A stretch of 64,000 nucleotides of DNA from Lentinula raphanica (Eukaryota > Basidiomycota > Agaricomycetes > Agaricales > Omphalotaceae). The translations under genes were made by a program, and so were the position numbers. The stretch spans positions 310,001 through 374,000 of the forward strand of contig JANVFP010000009.1 in assembly GCA_027919835.1 (NCBI GenBank), read 5' to 3'. Positions 1 through 11,329 of the stretch are shown one piece after another (within the stretch, counting starts at the first letter, position 1; the number at the start of each line of letters is the position of its first letter). Below the pieces are notes generated by a model that was given only the letters and a program-made list of their open reading frames with translations, made no database searches and was not told the origin of the DNA.

Positions 1-2477
1 CCAGTAGCAAGCTCGAATGGCTCTCGTCGAGTCAACCATAGCAAACAAGAATCAATGATGAGTTTTGCCTCAATATCGTCCTATGGACATGTTGTTAATC
101 CTGGTATACCGGACCCCTTCGATTACGGTCTTCCAAGCCTACGAGAGCGCCCTTCGTCAGAGGATATGACTTCAACGTCCTTTTCGATGAGCATAGATGA
201 TACCTTCTCGTTCTTGAAACATGCACCTCCGAGGAAACGTGTCGAGAGCGATGCATCTAGCTTTTACTTTAACACATCCGGTTCTGCAAACAGAGGTCAC
301 CGTCGTCGAGAATCAAACATGTCCGTCGTCTCTCAAGGACCACCTATCAGTTTATACAATCGTTCCTTCGGTCATCGTCGCAATGATTCCAATACGAGTG
401 TGAGCTCGATGGCTCATTCCTATGCTATCCATGGGGCAAGTGGTGGTCGTGCAGCTTGGGCACATCATAGACAGAATACTTCGATTGACTCCGTGGATAG
501 TCAATTCTCTTCTGCTATGCACATTGGACGTCCTGGAATCGGCGATAAGATGTTTGACACCGCTGCCAACTTTGGTGCTCCATTAACGTCGATCTCAGCT
601 TCACCATCAGGAAGCGAATATTCCCACTCTCGTCCATCGTATGACTCAATCATGGACGACGAGCCCCGGTCATCAGTTGAAGACTCCTTGTTCGACAAGA
701 CGGGCCATAGGTCTAGTGTTTCGTCGGAGTCGGTCTTTGGATATGATGATTCCTCTCGTTATCCTGACGGACATCTCCTTCCTCAAAATGCGTTCCGACC
801 GGTGTCCTACCTCAGCATCAATAGTATTCACAGCCCTTTGAAGGAGGATGACACCATGATTAGTGTAAGATACATCCCACTAGCTTTCTGAATCAAACTG
901 ACCTTGTTTCAAGATGATTGGAGGTGGCCATGTCCGTCGTCGGTCTGTAGGTTCCGTGATCGAAGCTTCACCTATTGTTCGTGCAGTAGGCCATCTAGGA
1001 AAACGGAAACAATCCCCATTTGAGTCGGCCAAGGATGACAATGATAACGGACAGCCAAGGATCATTGAGAAAGCTTCTATCGTCTCTACATCTTCATCTA
1101 AATTTGGTGGTGAACGAATGATCAAGGCCACAAGAGGTGTTCTGGCTAGGCAGAGTCTGGAAGAAAGTTGCCTCATAGCGGAAGGCGAGGACTTGTCAGC
1201 TTCTTGTAAGTGTTGAGCTTCTTGCTATAAAACTTGTTTTCATAAAGCATGCAGATTCATTGCCGGTCTTCACACGACCGAGTCCTGCTACTCGTTCCCG
1301 CTCCAGCACTTGCACGTCGTCAAGTTCCGGTGCAGACACCCCTCCGCTTTCAGCTTCAGATGGTTCTTCGACATCAGACGGTTCACAGTCCAGCATCGAT
1401 ATCGCGCAGCTCAACAGGATTCTGGCTAATGCTACACATCCAATTTCCAACATGGCAAGACAAAGGGACCGAGCGCGCGCTCGAGGAGAAGGTCATCGTC
1501 GTCGAATATCTCAGGCCAGAATGTCGCGTTCCTCCGTTTATGAGACGATCGAAGAGGAGGTGTCTAGTCCTGCTGACACTCCTCTTTCTCAATCTACAGC
1601 TTCGAAGAAGAGCAGCCCGACTGCCATTCAACCTGTGTTCATTGTTGACCCTACTGATAACGCATCCATCCATTCGTTGGAGTCTTGGGATGAAGAGCAT
1701 GGCATTGTTGCCATGAGGCGCTACTATGAGCTGCGTAGCGAGGCAGAATACACTGTCAGCGAAAGTCGGCGACTCTGGGTGGACACTCCTTTCTCAATTT
1801 TTGCATTGCAAAGTGAGTCTTTCTATCTGATAGCTTATCACCACTCATCTAATGACTTGTAAAGATTTCGATCCCCCTCGTCATCCCTCCGGTATGAAAG
1901 CGCTCCTTGCAAGCTCAGTTGAAAATTACGGACCTCTTCCTTCGGACCTACGACCTAGGCGAAGACGTACATCCTCACGACCATCACCTTATCCTCAAGG
2001 CAGGACCATCCGTGTTTCTCTTTCGCCAGAGTATCCTCGTCCCAACTTTGTCAAGGAAACTTCCTCGTGGACTTCAAACGCTACACAGAGCCCTCCACTG
2101 AGAGAAGTCACCGCTAACCCCAATATCGCATTTGATTCTCCCGCTCCTAACCCTCTCATGAACAAGAAGGTATTCTCCCGTCAAACGAACTCTCCGGAAA
2201 AGGTCATGCAAAAGCGAGATAACGTCAGACCTCGGGTACCTTCGACGACTAGGCGTAACGCGCTGGGATGGACCAAACGCTCCGCAAAAGCCTCTTCCGA
2301 ACTCAAAGAAAACAACTCCTTCGGTCAGGGTATGGGTTTGACGTGAGTTTCGGTCTGATCTGTTTTGTTTTTGACGCTTAACAAATGATGCCTAGTCCTG
2401 GTAACAACTCACTCCGTCTGAGTCGTCCTCGCCCTCGTGGTCGACCAACGCCCGCCAGGCCTGCCGTACGGGTTTGA
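1..2477 (+). CDS. Ser-rich protein with four NDR-kinase-type H-x-R-x-x-S/T motifs (5' partial)
   Basis: I do not recognise the family. The reading frame is open to the left edge, so the 5' end lies outside the window. Likely exons are 1-864, 914-1205, 1255-1812, 1865-2342 and 2396-2477; all four introns are about 49-53 nt with GT-AG ends, and phases match. The protein is low-complexity and rich in Ser, Pro and Arg, with no membrane segment. Four copies of H-x-R-x-x-S/T are visible: HRRRES (298-315), HRRNDS (373-390), HHRQNT (463-480) and HRRRIS (1494-1511). That is the consensus of NDR/LATS kinases (Cbk1/Orb6). This suggests, as inference only, a disordered phospho-regulated protein of the cell polarity or RAM/MOR network. 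The C-terminus is basic and Pro/Arg-rich. Confidence 0.8.
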
Positions 2478-3266
2478 TTTGCTACTCGATCTATACACTG
2501 AAATTCCTGCGGTGACGCAAATCCCTACTGGCTAGGACTCCGTCGACCTCTGACTCTATGCCTCTATTGATCTATGCCGCTTTTACGTTCACGTCATTTC
2601 CTCACGCATCTTTTCTACGACCCATTTATTCTTCATGTTACTTACGATCTGTGTCCTCTTTCTGAACTTACGCTTGAAAGGTGGCATTCGATTTGATGTT
2701 TTTTTTTTCTTTTTGATCTTGCTGTTTTGCTTTCGACGTTGCTGTTGATTTGCTTTGATTTTGTACTACGACCCTTTTCACGTTCATGTTCATGCTCACG
2801 AACATACATCTGCGGTCTGCTTCTGCTCTCCGCTAACTCAAACATTCACGAATTTCACTTGCTTTTATTCTGCTAGATTGTCTCGAGATTTCATATGAGT
2901 TCTTTCACTCGGCTCGTCCTAGTTATCTTTTCTCTTTTTCCCTTTCGCTATCAGACTACTTCTGTCCGCTCAGGCTTTTCCATTCCTCAGTTGGCCTGAT
3001 CTGGGAATGCTTTCGTGTTCTGGTGTGTTGTACGATTGAAGAAGAGATGAAATTAGGAACTATGCCCATCCTTTTCCTCTATATTGTTATAAAATAACGT
3101 AGCGATCGTGTATCTACATTCCTGGATCGAATCAAAGAGATGCAGGTTTTTCGCTTACTAGTAATGTCCTTGGTGATTTAGGAAGTTGAGCAGGATTTGA
3201 TACTGATGAGTACAAGTCTACAAGATGGACGCTTTGATTTATGTTTCCATTATTTGACATCTCTTT
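2478..3266. other. Intergenic, pyrimidine-rich 3' region
   Basis: No gene is visible. The sequence is T/C-rich (T tract near 2700) and probably holds the 3' UTRs of the Ser-rich gene and of the convergent PEBP gene. Confidence 0.5.
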
Positions 3267-4012
3267 CTACCCATCGACTGACTTCACGATGAAATAATTA
3301 GCTCCGACGAGCTTTAAGCCATACTGATTCCCAAACTCGAATGCATCCCAGCTACGCCGCTCCTCCAATGCTGCCCCGTACTCCTTTGCACCCTCAGGTA
3401 TACTGAAGGAATCCCCTGCAGGCTCTTGGAAAAGCAGGAAGCCTGCGAGAAACAATCAGAGATGGAAACTCTACCATCGACTGTGCTTACAATATCTGTG
3501 CGGACCACTTCCAGGAGGAGGACCAGGTGGACGATAGGGAGTGGTAGATGCCCGAGTTTTCAATGCATTCAAGCTCGCGATTCCGCTTGGATTTTGAGAA
3601 GTAGCAGGCGATTTGAGACCAGTTATCTGGCATTGGGGAGATACACATGTTGGCTCTACATCAAGAGTCTCGTTTCACGTACCACCCAATGTCTAAACTG
3701 CCTGTACTTTGGATCCGCTCTAGACGGTGCATCAGGATCTGTCATTACCAAAGTATAGGAGGTCTCTCCACGGTTACTAGTCGAATCCCCAGCTGATTCG
3801 TCGCTGGCTACCATCGGGGTAAAGTTAATCTCTGGTTCTTCCAAGGTGTCTTCTCGGAGAAGCTCAGTGCTCAGGACAGCCTCTGTCACTCCGCGATAGA
3901 TAACAGAGAAGAGGACTGTGGGGACGAAACCTGCAGATTCGGGAATGACGTCGGGGATGATAGATTCTCGTTTGAGAGCAGTAACGACTGCAGAGAGAGG
4001 ATCGAGTGCCAT
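3267..4012 (-). CDS. Phosphatidylethanolamine-binding protein (PEBP) family
   Basis: Three exons on the minus strand, 4012-3683, 3626-3491 and 3442-3267, give 213 residues. The two family signatures are present: [13 protein letters not shown] followed by FRHWVV, and [13 protein letters not shown] followed by FLLFQEP. PEBP proteins are cytosolic and bind anionic ligands such as phospholipids. Fungal members include the yeast carboxypeptidase Y inhibitor Tfs1, so protease or kinase-pathway modulation is possible, but the exact role cannot be read from sequence. The length is normal for the family. The start at 4012 gives a typical N-terminus without a signal peptide. Both introns (about 50 nt) have GT-AG ends and keep the frame. 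Confidence 0.93.
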
Positions 4013-4452
4013 GGTGAGGAGGGTTTCTGTTTGATGAATGGAGATGGGAAGGGGACGCTACCAGTTGGAAGTACGAAGACAAGATAGAATCCCGAGTCGA
4101 TCTCCAATGTCCACTCCTACGGCCCGCTGAACTTTTTGGCGCTTAATTTTTGGAATGCCCCTATGATCCGTCAGCTGGGTCAGTTTGACTCTACCTTGAG
4201 GTTAGAGAGAGCGCCGGGCTAGTAAAGACTGCAACTGCACTGCAGTGCACTGCTCATTGAACTACAAAACCAGTGATACTGAGAATAATGTAATGAATAC
4301 ATGATAGAATACAAAACTACATTGTACAGCTACTATTGCTTGCTACTATTGCGCAGTTCAACATTGAATAAATTATCCCCAAGGCCATTTCTCTACCATC
4401 CCGTAAGGCAGATAACCCAAACCAGAAAAGAATGTACCGCATCATGAGTATC
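4013..4452. other. Intergenic
   Basis: Nothing coding seen. There is a small palindrome around 4229-4250 (CTGCACTGCAGTGCACTG). The stretch separates the PEBP start from the 3' end of the kinase gene. Confidence 0.4.
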
Positions 4453-5735
4453 TCAGAGCTGCGAATGAAGAGATCCCGCCGCTTCCACACGAATTAAGAG
4501 CCTAAGCCATGAGTTGATGCTTTCCATATTGGCTATACAGCATCGACATAGGCGCAGTGAGTTCAACATCTGAATGCGATACTACGATAAAAACAGACAC
4601 TCACGACGCTGATAAGGATCCTGTGTCCAACAGCTTTGAATGATACACCATATTTCGTCTGTCAGGCCAGGGGCGGAAGATTCTGCATTGGGACGTCGGG
4701 GTCGTTTCCCTTGCATAACTTCCAATATGGCTCCGACGTAGAAGCGTCGATGGGAGAACGGGACTTTCCCAGTGTAAACCTGTAGATATATGTTCAACCA
4801 AGCTCGAGACGGTAGGATGAGAGAGATGGAATACACACCTCCAGCATCGTCATACCGAAACTATACACATCGCTCATCGGTGAAGCCAGACAGTCAGGAT
4901 CGGACTCGATTTTCGAATGAGGGTCCATGACTTCGGGAGCCATCCATCTTGCAGAGTCGCCGCTTGGGATTGTCCAGTCAGGTGGAGTGGGCAAGAAACC
5001 CAAGCCGATGTCCGTTAGTACAGGAATGCCATCTTCTGTAATGAGGATGTTGCACTAACTCGGACAAGTGTTAGACCAAAAGGCTTTGTTAACGCAAGTA
5101 ATATTACTTACACCTCTAACATCGCCATGAGCTATCGGGGGATTTGATTGATGGAGATGTTGTAGTCCTGTGCCTACGCCCAACAGCTAAACAGGATGAG
5201 TATCTCTTTTCTCGAAATAAAAGAGTTGAAAGGACTCACCAACTCCTTCAAATCCACACAGGGATTATTGAGAACGAAATTATTGATGTCACCATTGGAG
5301 TAATATGGTGTGACCACTGCGGGCAGTTTGCCAGGCGTAAACATGATTCCATACACACTGGCTATGTTGGGATGCGAGAGAGCTTGCCAAATGACTATCT
5401 GTCGCTCGAGTTTCTACACAGGAGATTAAGTCAAGTCCTCCCTAGAGTGACAGGAAACTTCAAACGAACCCGAAGAAAGTTTGTTCGTTCTGGAGAAGGT
5501 GATATGAGGTCTCCTCCTCGCCAGACCCTTACGCTTACTAGCCGACCTAGATGGAAACCCCGGTATATTGAGGACCATGCGTTATACGTATCTGGCCACC
5601 TCTCTAAGGAAATTGTGGCGCTGTTGGAGATTAGCGTTCTATCTTTGTGCAGTAAACAGCCGGTCTGAAGCAAGGAAGAATATATAAGTGTTAGTTAACG
5701 GCTAATGAGTTTCGAGCACCTACTGGGTCGTCCAT
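4453..5735 (-). CDS. TKL-like protein kinase, probably catalytically degenerate
   Basis: Seven exons (5735-5724, 5664-5470, 5413-5240, 5186-5112, 5054-4839, 4779-4605, 4532-4453) give 308 residues, just one kinase domain. Visible landmarks in order: a beta3-like VSVRV; WQALSHPNI (alphaC to beta4); HGDVRGCN in the catalytic loop; TDIGLG in place of DFG; SARWMAPEV at the activation segment end; SDVYSFGMTMLE; and CWTQDPYQRP. This resembles the TKL-type kinases expanded in agaricomycetes. Oddities: the beta3 Lys is Arg, the Gly-rich loop is not evident, and HRD reads HGD. Catalysis is therefore doubtful. The first exon codes only four residues and is the weakest part of the model, although a TATA-like element sits about 80 bp upstream. 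Confidence 0.82.
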
Positions 5736-7253
5736 GGAAAATACTCAAATAGTGACCACGGGGAAAGTGAATATGATGCCACTCGAGCGCCGCATGGGTA
5801 AGAGGGTTTTTATAATCCATTGTCGGAAATCGGGAAACAAACAAAACTTCTCTGTGTGCACAGTGTGCTAAACAGATTCACGTATCTCGTCAAGTCATCG
5901 TAGATTTGACACCTTCGAAGGAGGCTGTCCTCGAGTCATCCAGAAGTGGTGGAAGCGCCCATTCCCAGTTTATCCTATTCCTATATAGTCAGGAATGAGT
6001 GCTTGATACTGAGAGAAGCTCGGACGCTCAACCTGGGCTGATACCTGAGGTACCCTCGTATATAGGTTGGAAGTTGACTGTGCCTTTCCAGACAATTCTT
6101 AAGATGGACCAGTGTGTCGACTCAGAGTCCCAGAAACACTTACGTGGGGCTATCGCTACCAGATGGACCCTCAACTTCATGAGAACAAAGCATGTTGAGG
6201 TAGGGTGAGATGTATTCTTGGAATTTGAATTCGTTCGACTTCTACAACGAGTCAGTACATCGGATTTGACACGAATCATCTCATGATCAAAAAAGCTGTT
6301 TTGAGAACACGAGGGACTTTGTGGGCGCTCACAGCAGGGCAGACTCGCGCAGTCCAAGCGTCCACACGAATCATAGCGGCAGTGGTCACAGGAATGAGGG
6401 ATACCTTATCGTGCAAGCGAGTCAGATACCTGACATCGGGATAGCTCGAAAGAGTGATCATGACAGCTTATCATGTTGCGAATGATATTTTGAGCCAGAC
6501 TAGATCAACGTCTATACCTGTAGGGATTCCCGCTGCACTGCAAAGATGATAGATACTATACAGAGCACCAGCGCGAAGTGTGGAAGGACCAGGCAGCTGG
6601 CAACCTGAGGTCCCGGTCAAGGCTACTGTGGTGAAGAGTCAGTCTCAAGCGCTTAATTTCAGCGCTTGAGCTATGATTCGTCATCACTCGTGATCCGCTA
6701 GATTAGGGTTAGGTGCTAATTGTCTACGGACGCGGACCTGTAGGCTGTGACCTTATCATCGACATCCAAGTTGCAACTTCACCGAGGCTGTTCCTCTTAC
6801 ATTCTACGTCAATTCCTGCTATCCTGCAACGGGCTAACTCTTCGAAATCTTGAACAAGTACTTGGCGACTTTCACAATAGTGACGCAGATAGTGATGCCT
6901 ACTCGCGTCCGAAGCCTTAGGCCTACCTTCAGATTCTTCGCTGCCACATAGAGCTGGCACTTTATCTTCTGAGATAGCTTACTACTTCAACTCGGGCTTC
7001 ATGCTATCCAAGCCCGCCAAGCCGACCTCCTCGATGATAGCAGGGCGGAATGGCCAAAAATGGGACTGGGTCAAACTTGAACAGGTAAGCGTCTTCAAAG
7101 AACGATTCAACGCAGAACATCTCTAATGCCACGATATACAGTCTAATATCTATACTCAATAGCAAGTTACTTACAACTCGGAATCGTCATGATCAAGGGC
7201 TCGACTTCGCTATTATGTGTGAAGCGGTCGGACCGTGACATTTCCGTAAAGCA
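5736..7253. other. Long region without a supportable gene
   Basis: Several short open frames exist but none shows a recognisable domain or a convincing exon chain. A stretch on the minus strand near 6523-6597 could code a hydrophobic helix (LVLCIVSIIFAV) followed by a GT donor, so a membrane-protein remnant is possible. A small imperfect palindrome built on CAAGCGCTTAA lies at about 6635-6670. Confidence 0.35.
5807..5814 (-). promoter_or_regulatory. TATA-like element of the kinase gene
   Basis: TATAAAAA on the minus strand, about 75-80 bp upstream of the proposed ATG at 5735. It supports the short first exon. Confidence 0.4.
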
Positions 7254-7261
7254 TATATAAG
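7254..7261 (+). promoter_or_regulatory. TATA-like element of the CNNM gene
   Basis: TATATAAG on the plus strand, about 55 bp upstream of the ATG at 7315. Confidence 0.5.
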
Positions 7262-7314
7262 AAAAGGATTGCAGTCTGGATGTCAAAGAACCGACTTGAA
7301 TATTACCTGTCTAC

Positions 7315-9734
7315 ATGAAAATTCTCGCCTGGCTTACCTTGGTCTTGTGCACGTTTCTTACCTTGGCTGCTCCCACAGAGCACAAATCAGATTCGGACGC
7401 TACTATATGCGGGCATCGACATGGAATTCCTGTAGGAACAACACCCGGAAAGTCAGCGCATGGCTTATGCATCGAGCTACTATTCAGCTCCGTATTGGTT
7501 CTGTTGGGGGATTGTTTGCAGGGTGAGAGTTGTGGTTGTTTTTCTTCTCGAACAAGTTACAAATACACCCTCCCAGTCTCACTCTCGGTCTCATGGGCCT
7601 AGACGAACTCCATCTACGGGTTCTCGCCGCGGCATCCGATGACCCAAGAGAAAAACAAGATGCTCAAGAAGGTTTTCGTGTTCTTCTCGCATCCTTGATA
7701 TCGTTGTTGATCTCTTATCGACGAATAGTTTTGCGGTTAATGAATAGAGGTCGGCACTGGGTTCTTGTGGTAATTGATTTCCTATGAACTCTATAACGGG
7801 ACTAATAATCTTTGAATACTCAGGTACTGTTGCTTTCGAATGTGGTCAGTCATCCAAATGACTTTCGCTCATTATCCTGATTCAAGAGCCTGCTTGGCAG
7901 ATAACCAACGAGACTTTACCTATATTTCTTGATGGAGCAGTGAGTATCCGTCTGTTATCTGTCTTGATCTTACAGCATAATTCTGTTCACGATACAGCTC
8001 GGTGGCGGGCTACCAGCTATTCTCATCTCTACTGCTAGCATTGGTGAGTAGAACATACCCTTGAAAATTTCCTATCAGATCTCGAACGTTATGTGCTAAT
8101 TGGAAGAAAAGTTGTTTTTGGGTGAACTCAGAAGTCTTCTTCTTCTCCAAGTCAATTGGATCTCTTATCTCGTCTCTTCGACCTTTGCTTTCTATAGAGA
8201 GTGAGTGCCACCATTGTTTTTTGCGTGCAATCTCCTTTGATCTTCGAGAACGTACAGAATTATCCCCCAAGCTGTTTGCGTACGATATGGCCTCAGTATT
8301 GGAGCGAAATGTGTTCCATTTGTTCTTGCCTTAATGTGGATATTAGGTGCGCCTGCTATTCTCCTTGTTCTTCTCTATGACGAAATGCCCGGAATTCAAC
8401 GCTATATCCAGCCCCCGTGGCGTATCCGATCGCGAGAATTCTGGATTACGCTCTAGGAACCAAAGATGGACACATGTACAAGAAATCGCAGCTCAAGTCA
8501 TTCCTGCAGCTCCATCGAACAGGTGCAGAACCTCTTCAAGAAGAGGAAATTGGTATCCTCAGTAGCGTGTTGGAGCTCGGCGCCAAGGATGTTAAAACGA
8601 TTATGACTCCGATAAAGGTCTGTCACCGACAGACTCGAAGCCTATCTTTCCTGCCTAACCAATACCAAAATTCGCTCGGATCCCAAACAACCCAAAATAA
8701 TTTAGGATGTAGTCAAGCTCAGTGCTGACGCGATCCTGAACCAAGATACCTTGGCGGCGATGTGAGCTGTTTAATCTGCGCCCCCTCACACGAGTTGGGA
8801 ACTTATCTCCGAACCCAAGACTCGCGAGCGGATGTTCTAGGATTCCTGTCTACGATCCCAATGTACCTTCAGGTTCCGCCTTCATTGGTCTCCTTCTAGT
8901 TAAAAAGGGTGGTGCCTCAATACTGTTCGCATCCAAACGTCATTGACCAGTGTCTATCTTGACAGCTGCTACAGTATGATCACCTACTGAACCTCCCTAT
9001 TCGTGATTTCCCTCTTTCGGTGCTGCCAGAGGCTCCTCCGTCGATCAGTTGTTTCCAAGCTTTGGATTACTTGTAATTTAGACCTCTTCGCTCTCACTAG
9101 CAGCTCGTTCGCTGATCCTCGTTCACAGTCAGACAGGCCGAGCTCATCTTTTGCTTATCAGCCGGACGCCAGGTATCGCAGGGGGCGCCATTGGTATCAT
9201 AACGTTAGAAGGTATATACGATCTTTCTCCGTTCATTTATCCATGCTGAGTTATATTTCGAAAACGCAGATATCATAGAGGTAATTATCTCAAACGGTGC
9301 ATATTGCTATCATCCTAATGTTGTGGCGAACGAACAGGAAATCATTGCAAAGGAAATCGTAGATGAAACGGATCTGTACGAAGACAATGTCAGTAAACGA
9401 ATGGCGAGGAGGTTAGCCACCGCTCGGGTAATGCAAGGGTGCGTCTGCCCGTTTGAAAAGTCCTAAAGCTTTTTTCTACAACGGACTCTCTAGGATTGTT
9501 GAAAGGAGACAACGAGACACTAGTAGCACTGTCAGTTCTTCCGCATCGACTCTTGCAGGTTTGGAAGATGTTATGTTCAAGGACGTCGATGAAGTTTCCT
9601 TGCATGATACTTACGCAATAAGACAAGATGCGCATCGGCTGTCCTTCGAGAGAGATACTAATATCAACTGGTTTGAGCCTGCAAATTGGAATCTTCTTTC
9701 AAGTAGAAATTACGGTACCATGACAAAAAGATAG
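7315..9734 (+). CDS. CNNM/ACDP-family (Mam3-like) membrane protein with DUF21 and CBS domains
   Basis: The family has a DUF21 membrane domain followed by a CBS pair and is linked to Mg2+/divalent-metal homeostasis. Seventeen exons can be chained: 7315-7522, 7577-7671, 7729-7769, 7824-7844, 7901-7939, 7998-8043, 8112-8121, 8198-8200, 8258-8346, 8412-8617, 8706-8761, 8820-8907, 8966-9072, 9129-9211, 9270-9280, 9338-9438, 9494-9734. Landmarks: N-terminal signal-like helix; GLTLGLMGLDEL; NRGRHWVLVVLLLSNV; NETLPIFLD; FGEIIPQAVCVRYGL; MTPI; SRIPVYDP; GIITLEDIIEE. The conserved Glu of FGE is supplied by a 3-nt exon. Two single-base problems exist: the G5 tract at 7506-7510 is one G short of the expected LVLLGGLFAGLTLG frame, and GGG at 8907-8909 leaves one extra base before the GT donor. 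Without these the protein is about 480 residues. They may be sequencing errors or real damage. Confidence 0.87.
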
Positions 9735-9823
9735 ATGTACATAACAGTATAGTTATACTTACGGTTGGTCGATACAAAATCTTCAACGGCGCTTCATGTA
9801 GACTCATCTGGGGACACCTTTCC

Positions 9824-11129
9824 CTAGTCCGCATCCACAGGGTTCCAGCTGATAGCTCCTTGCTTCCCTCGATCTAGTGCATCGATACGTGCCATATCAT
9901 CTGCGTCCAGCTCAAAATCATATACCTGAGCATTCGAACGAATTCGAGATGGCGTAGCACTCTTTGGGAGAGGCACATAGCTAGAAAACATTCATCGAAT
10001 AACGCCAATTCAGCTCTTTGGCCAAAGAGAGTATGTACGTACCCTTTCTGGAGAGACCAACGAATCAAAGTCTGGGCAGGCTCACGTTTGTGCTGTGTAC
10101 GAGGATTAATCAGAGCCTGGCACGGCACACCGAATATGACATGGGCACGAACTGACCTTGGCTGCAATCGAAGTGAAAACTTCATGGTTCATCTCGCCTC
10201 GAATAATTGGACAATACGCTTGAACGACAATGGAGTTCTTGAGGCAGTATTCGACAATGGTTTTTTGCTGACAAAACGGATGAAGCTATCGATATTCATG
10301 ATGATGATCAGGATGAACGAAATTCTCCGAGCACATAGATGAAAAGCTCACCTCGATCTGGTTTACTGAAGGCATATCATATCCAGCATTGCGGATTTCT
10401 TCAAGATGCTTGATATTGCTGGATTTCTGCACATTAGTATAGTCTCACAATCTAGATGCATATAGCCCACTAATTCGAGACTCCCACAGTCCTAATCTTC
10501 CCAGCTGCTTTGCATTCTTGTAAGGCTTTGTACGTCGCAAGACGTTTCTCTGCTCCGGAAAGTGGATCGTGGATGAGAAAGAGATCGACGTAATCTGTTC
10601 TGTCCGTTTTAGAATAACTAAGCGTGGACTGGACACAGTTTGTGACATACCGAATTGGAATCTATTCAAAGACTCGTTTACGCCTTTCAGTGTACTCTCA
10701 TAGCCATGATTCCTGGAAGCACATTTCGTTGCTGTATAATGGCGTAGTATCAGTGCCCTGTATTAGTTGAGGTGGCGGTTCTCACTGATGAAGAGATCAG
10801 ATCTGTTTAGACCACTTTCGCGAACAGCTTCTCCTACAGCAGCTTCGTTCCTGTACATCTGAGCCGAATCGACGTGTCTGGCGTGCACCGTCTGGTTATT
10901 TAGGGAGTAGGTCACAGCTACGACTGATATTACTACCTGTAACCTGCTTTGAAAGCTTCAAGGCAAGACGATCTTGCATCGTAATTCTGGTACACTCCGA
11001 AGCCCAACAGGGGCATAACATAGCCTGTATTGTAGAGGCGGAGGTGAGTCGTCTAAAAGAGATGGTAAACGATATCAACTTGCCCGTAGATAGCTTCACG
11101 GTCGTTGAAATCGAAAGGTTAGATGACAT
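9824..11129 (-). CDS. Aldo/keto reductase
   Basis: Nine exons (11129-11084, 11024-10937, 10877-10786, 10731-10651, 10594-10471, 10418-10352, 10285-10157, 10092-10043, 9980-9824) give 277 residues, a normal length for this NADPH-dependent carbonyl reductase superfamily. The catalytic tetrad is visible: Asp48 in HVDSA, Tyr53 in QMYRNE, Lys78 in ITTKC and His111 in FLIHDP. Other family motifs are GKIRTVGVSNY, SVNQIELHPF, LIRWSLQKGYVPLPKS and the C-terminal ISWNP. No signal peptide is present, so it is probably cytosolic. Intron 1 uses a GC donor (GCAAGT), which is needed to keep the frame. The gene is convergent with the CNNM gene; their stop codons are only about 90 bp apart. The physiological substrate cannot be told. 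Confidence 0.93.
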
Positions 11130-11329
11130 GGTGGGAGTAAAGATGAAAGACTGAAGATGACGATAGCAGGCGCTAAATTGCCTAAAGCCTTTTGGAACGA
11201 AACTCTCATGACTTTTACTCTACAAGTTCTTACGCTCAGACTGGGCTTGCAGCTGTTATGTAGAAAGTAGACGGATAGTATTTCCGATGTCGTGGTAGAT
11301 AAATATTCACAATGCTAGGAGACTCAAGG

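Noticed and set aside
6028..6960. Minus-strand open frames between the kinase and CNNM genes
   Set aside because: No domain, no consistent exon chain; only one short hydrophobic stretch.
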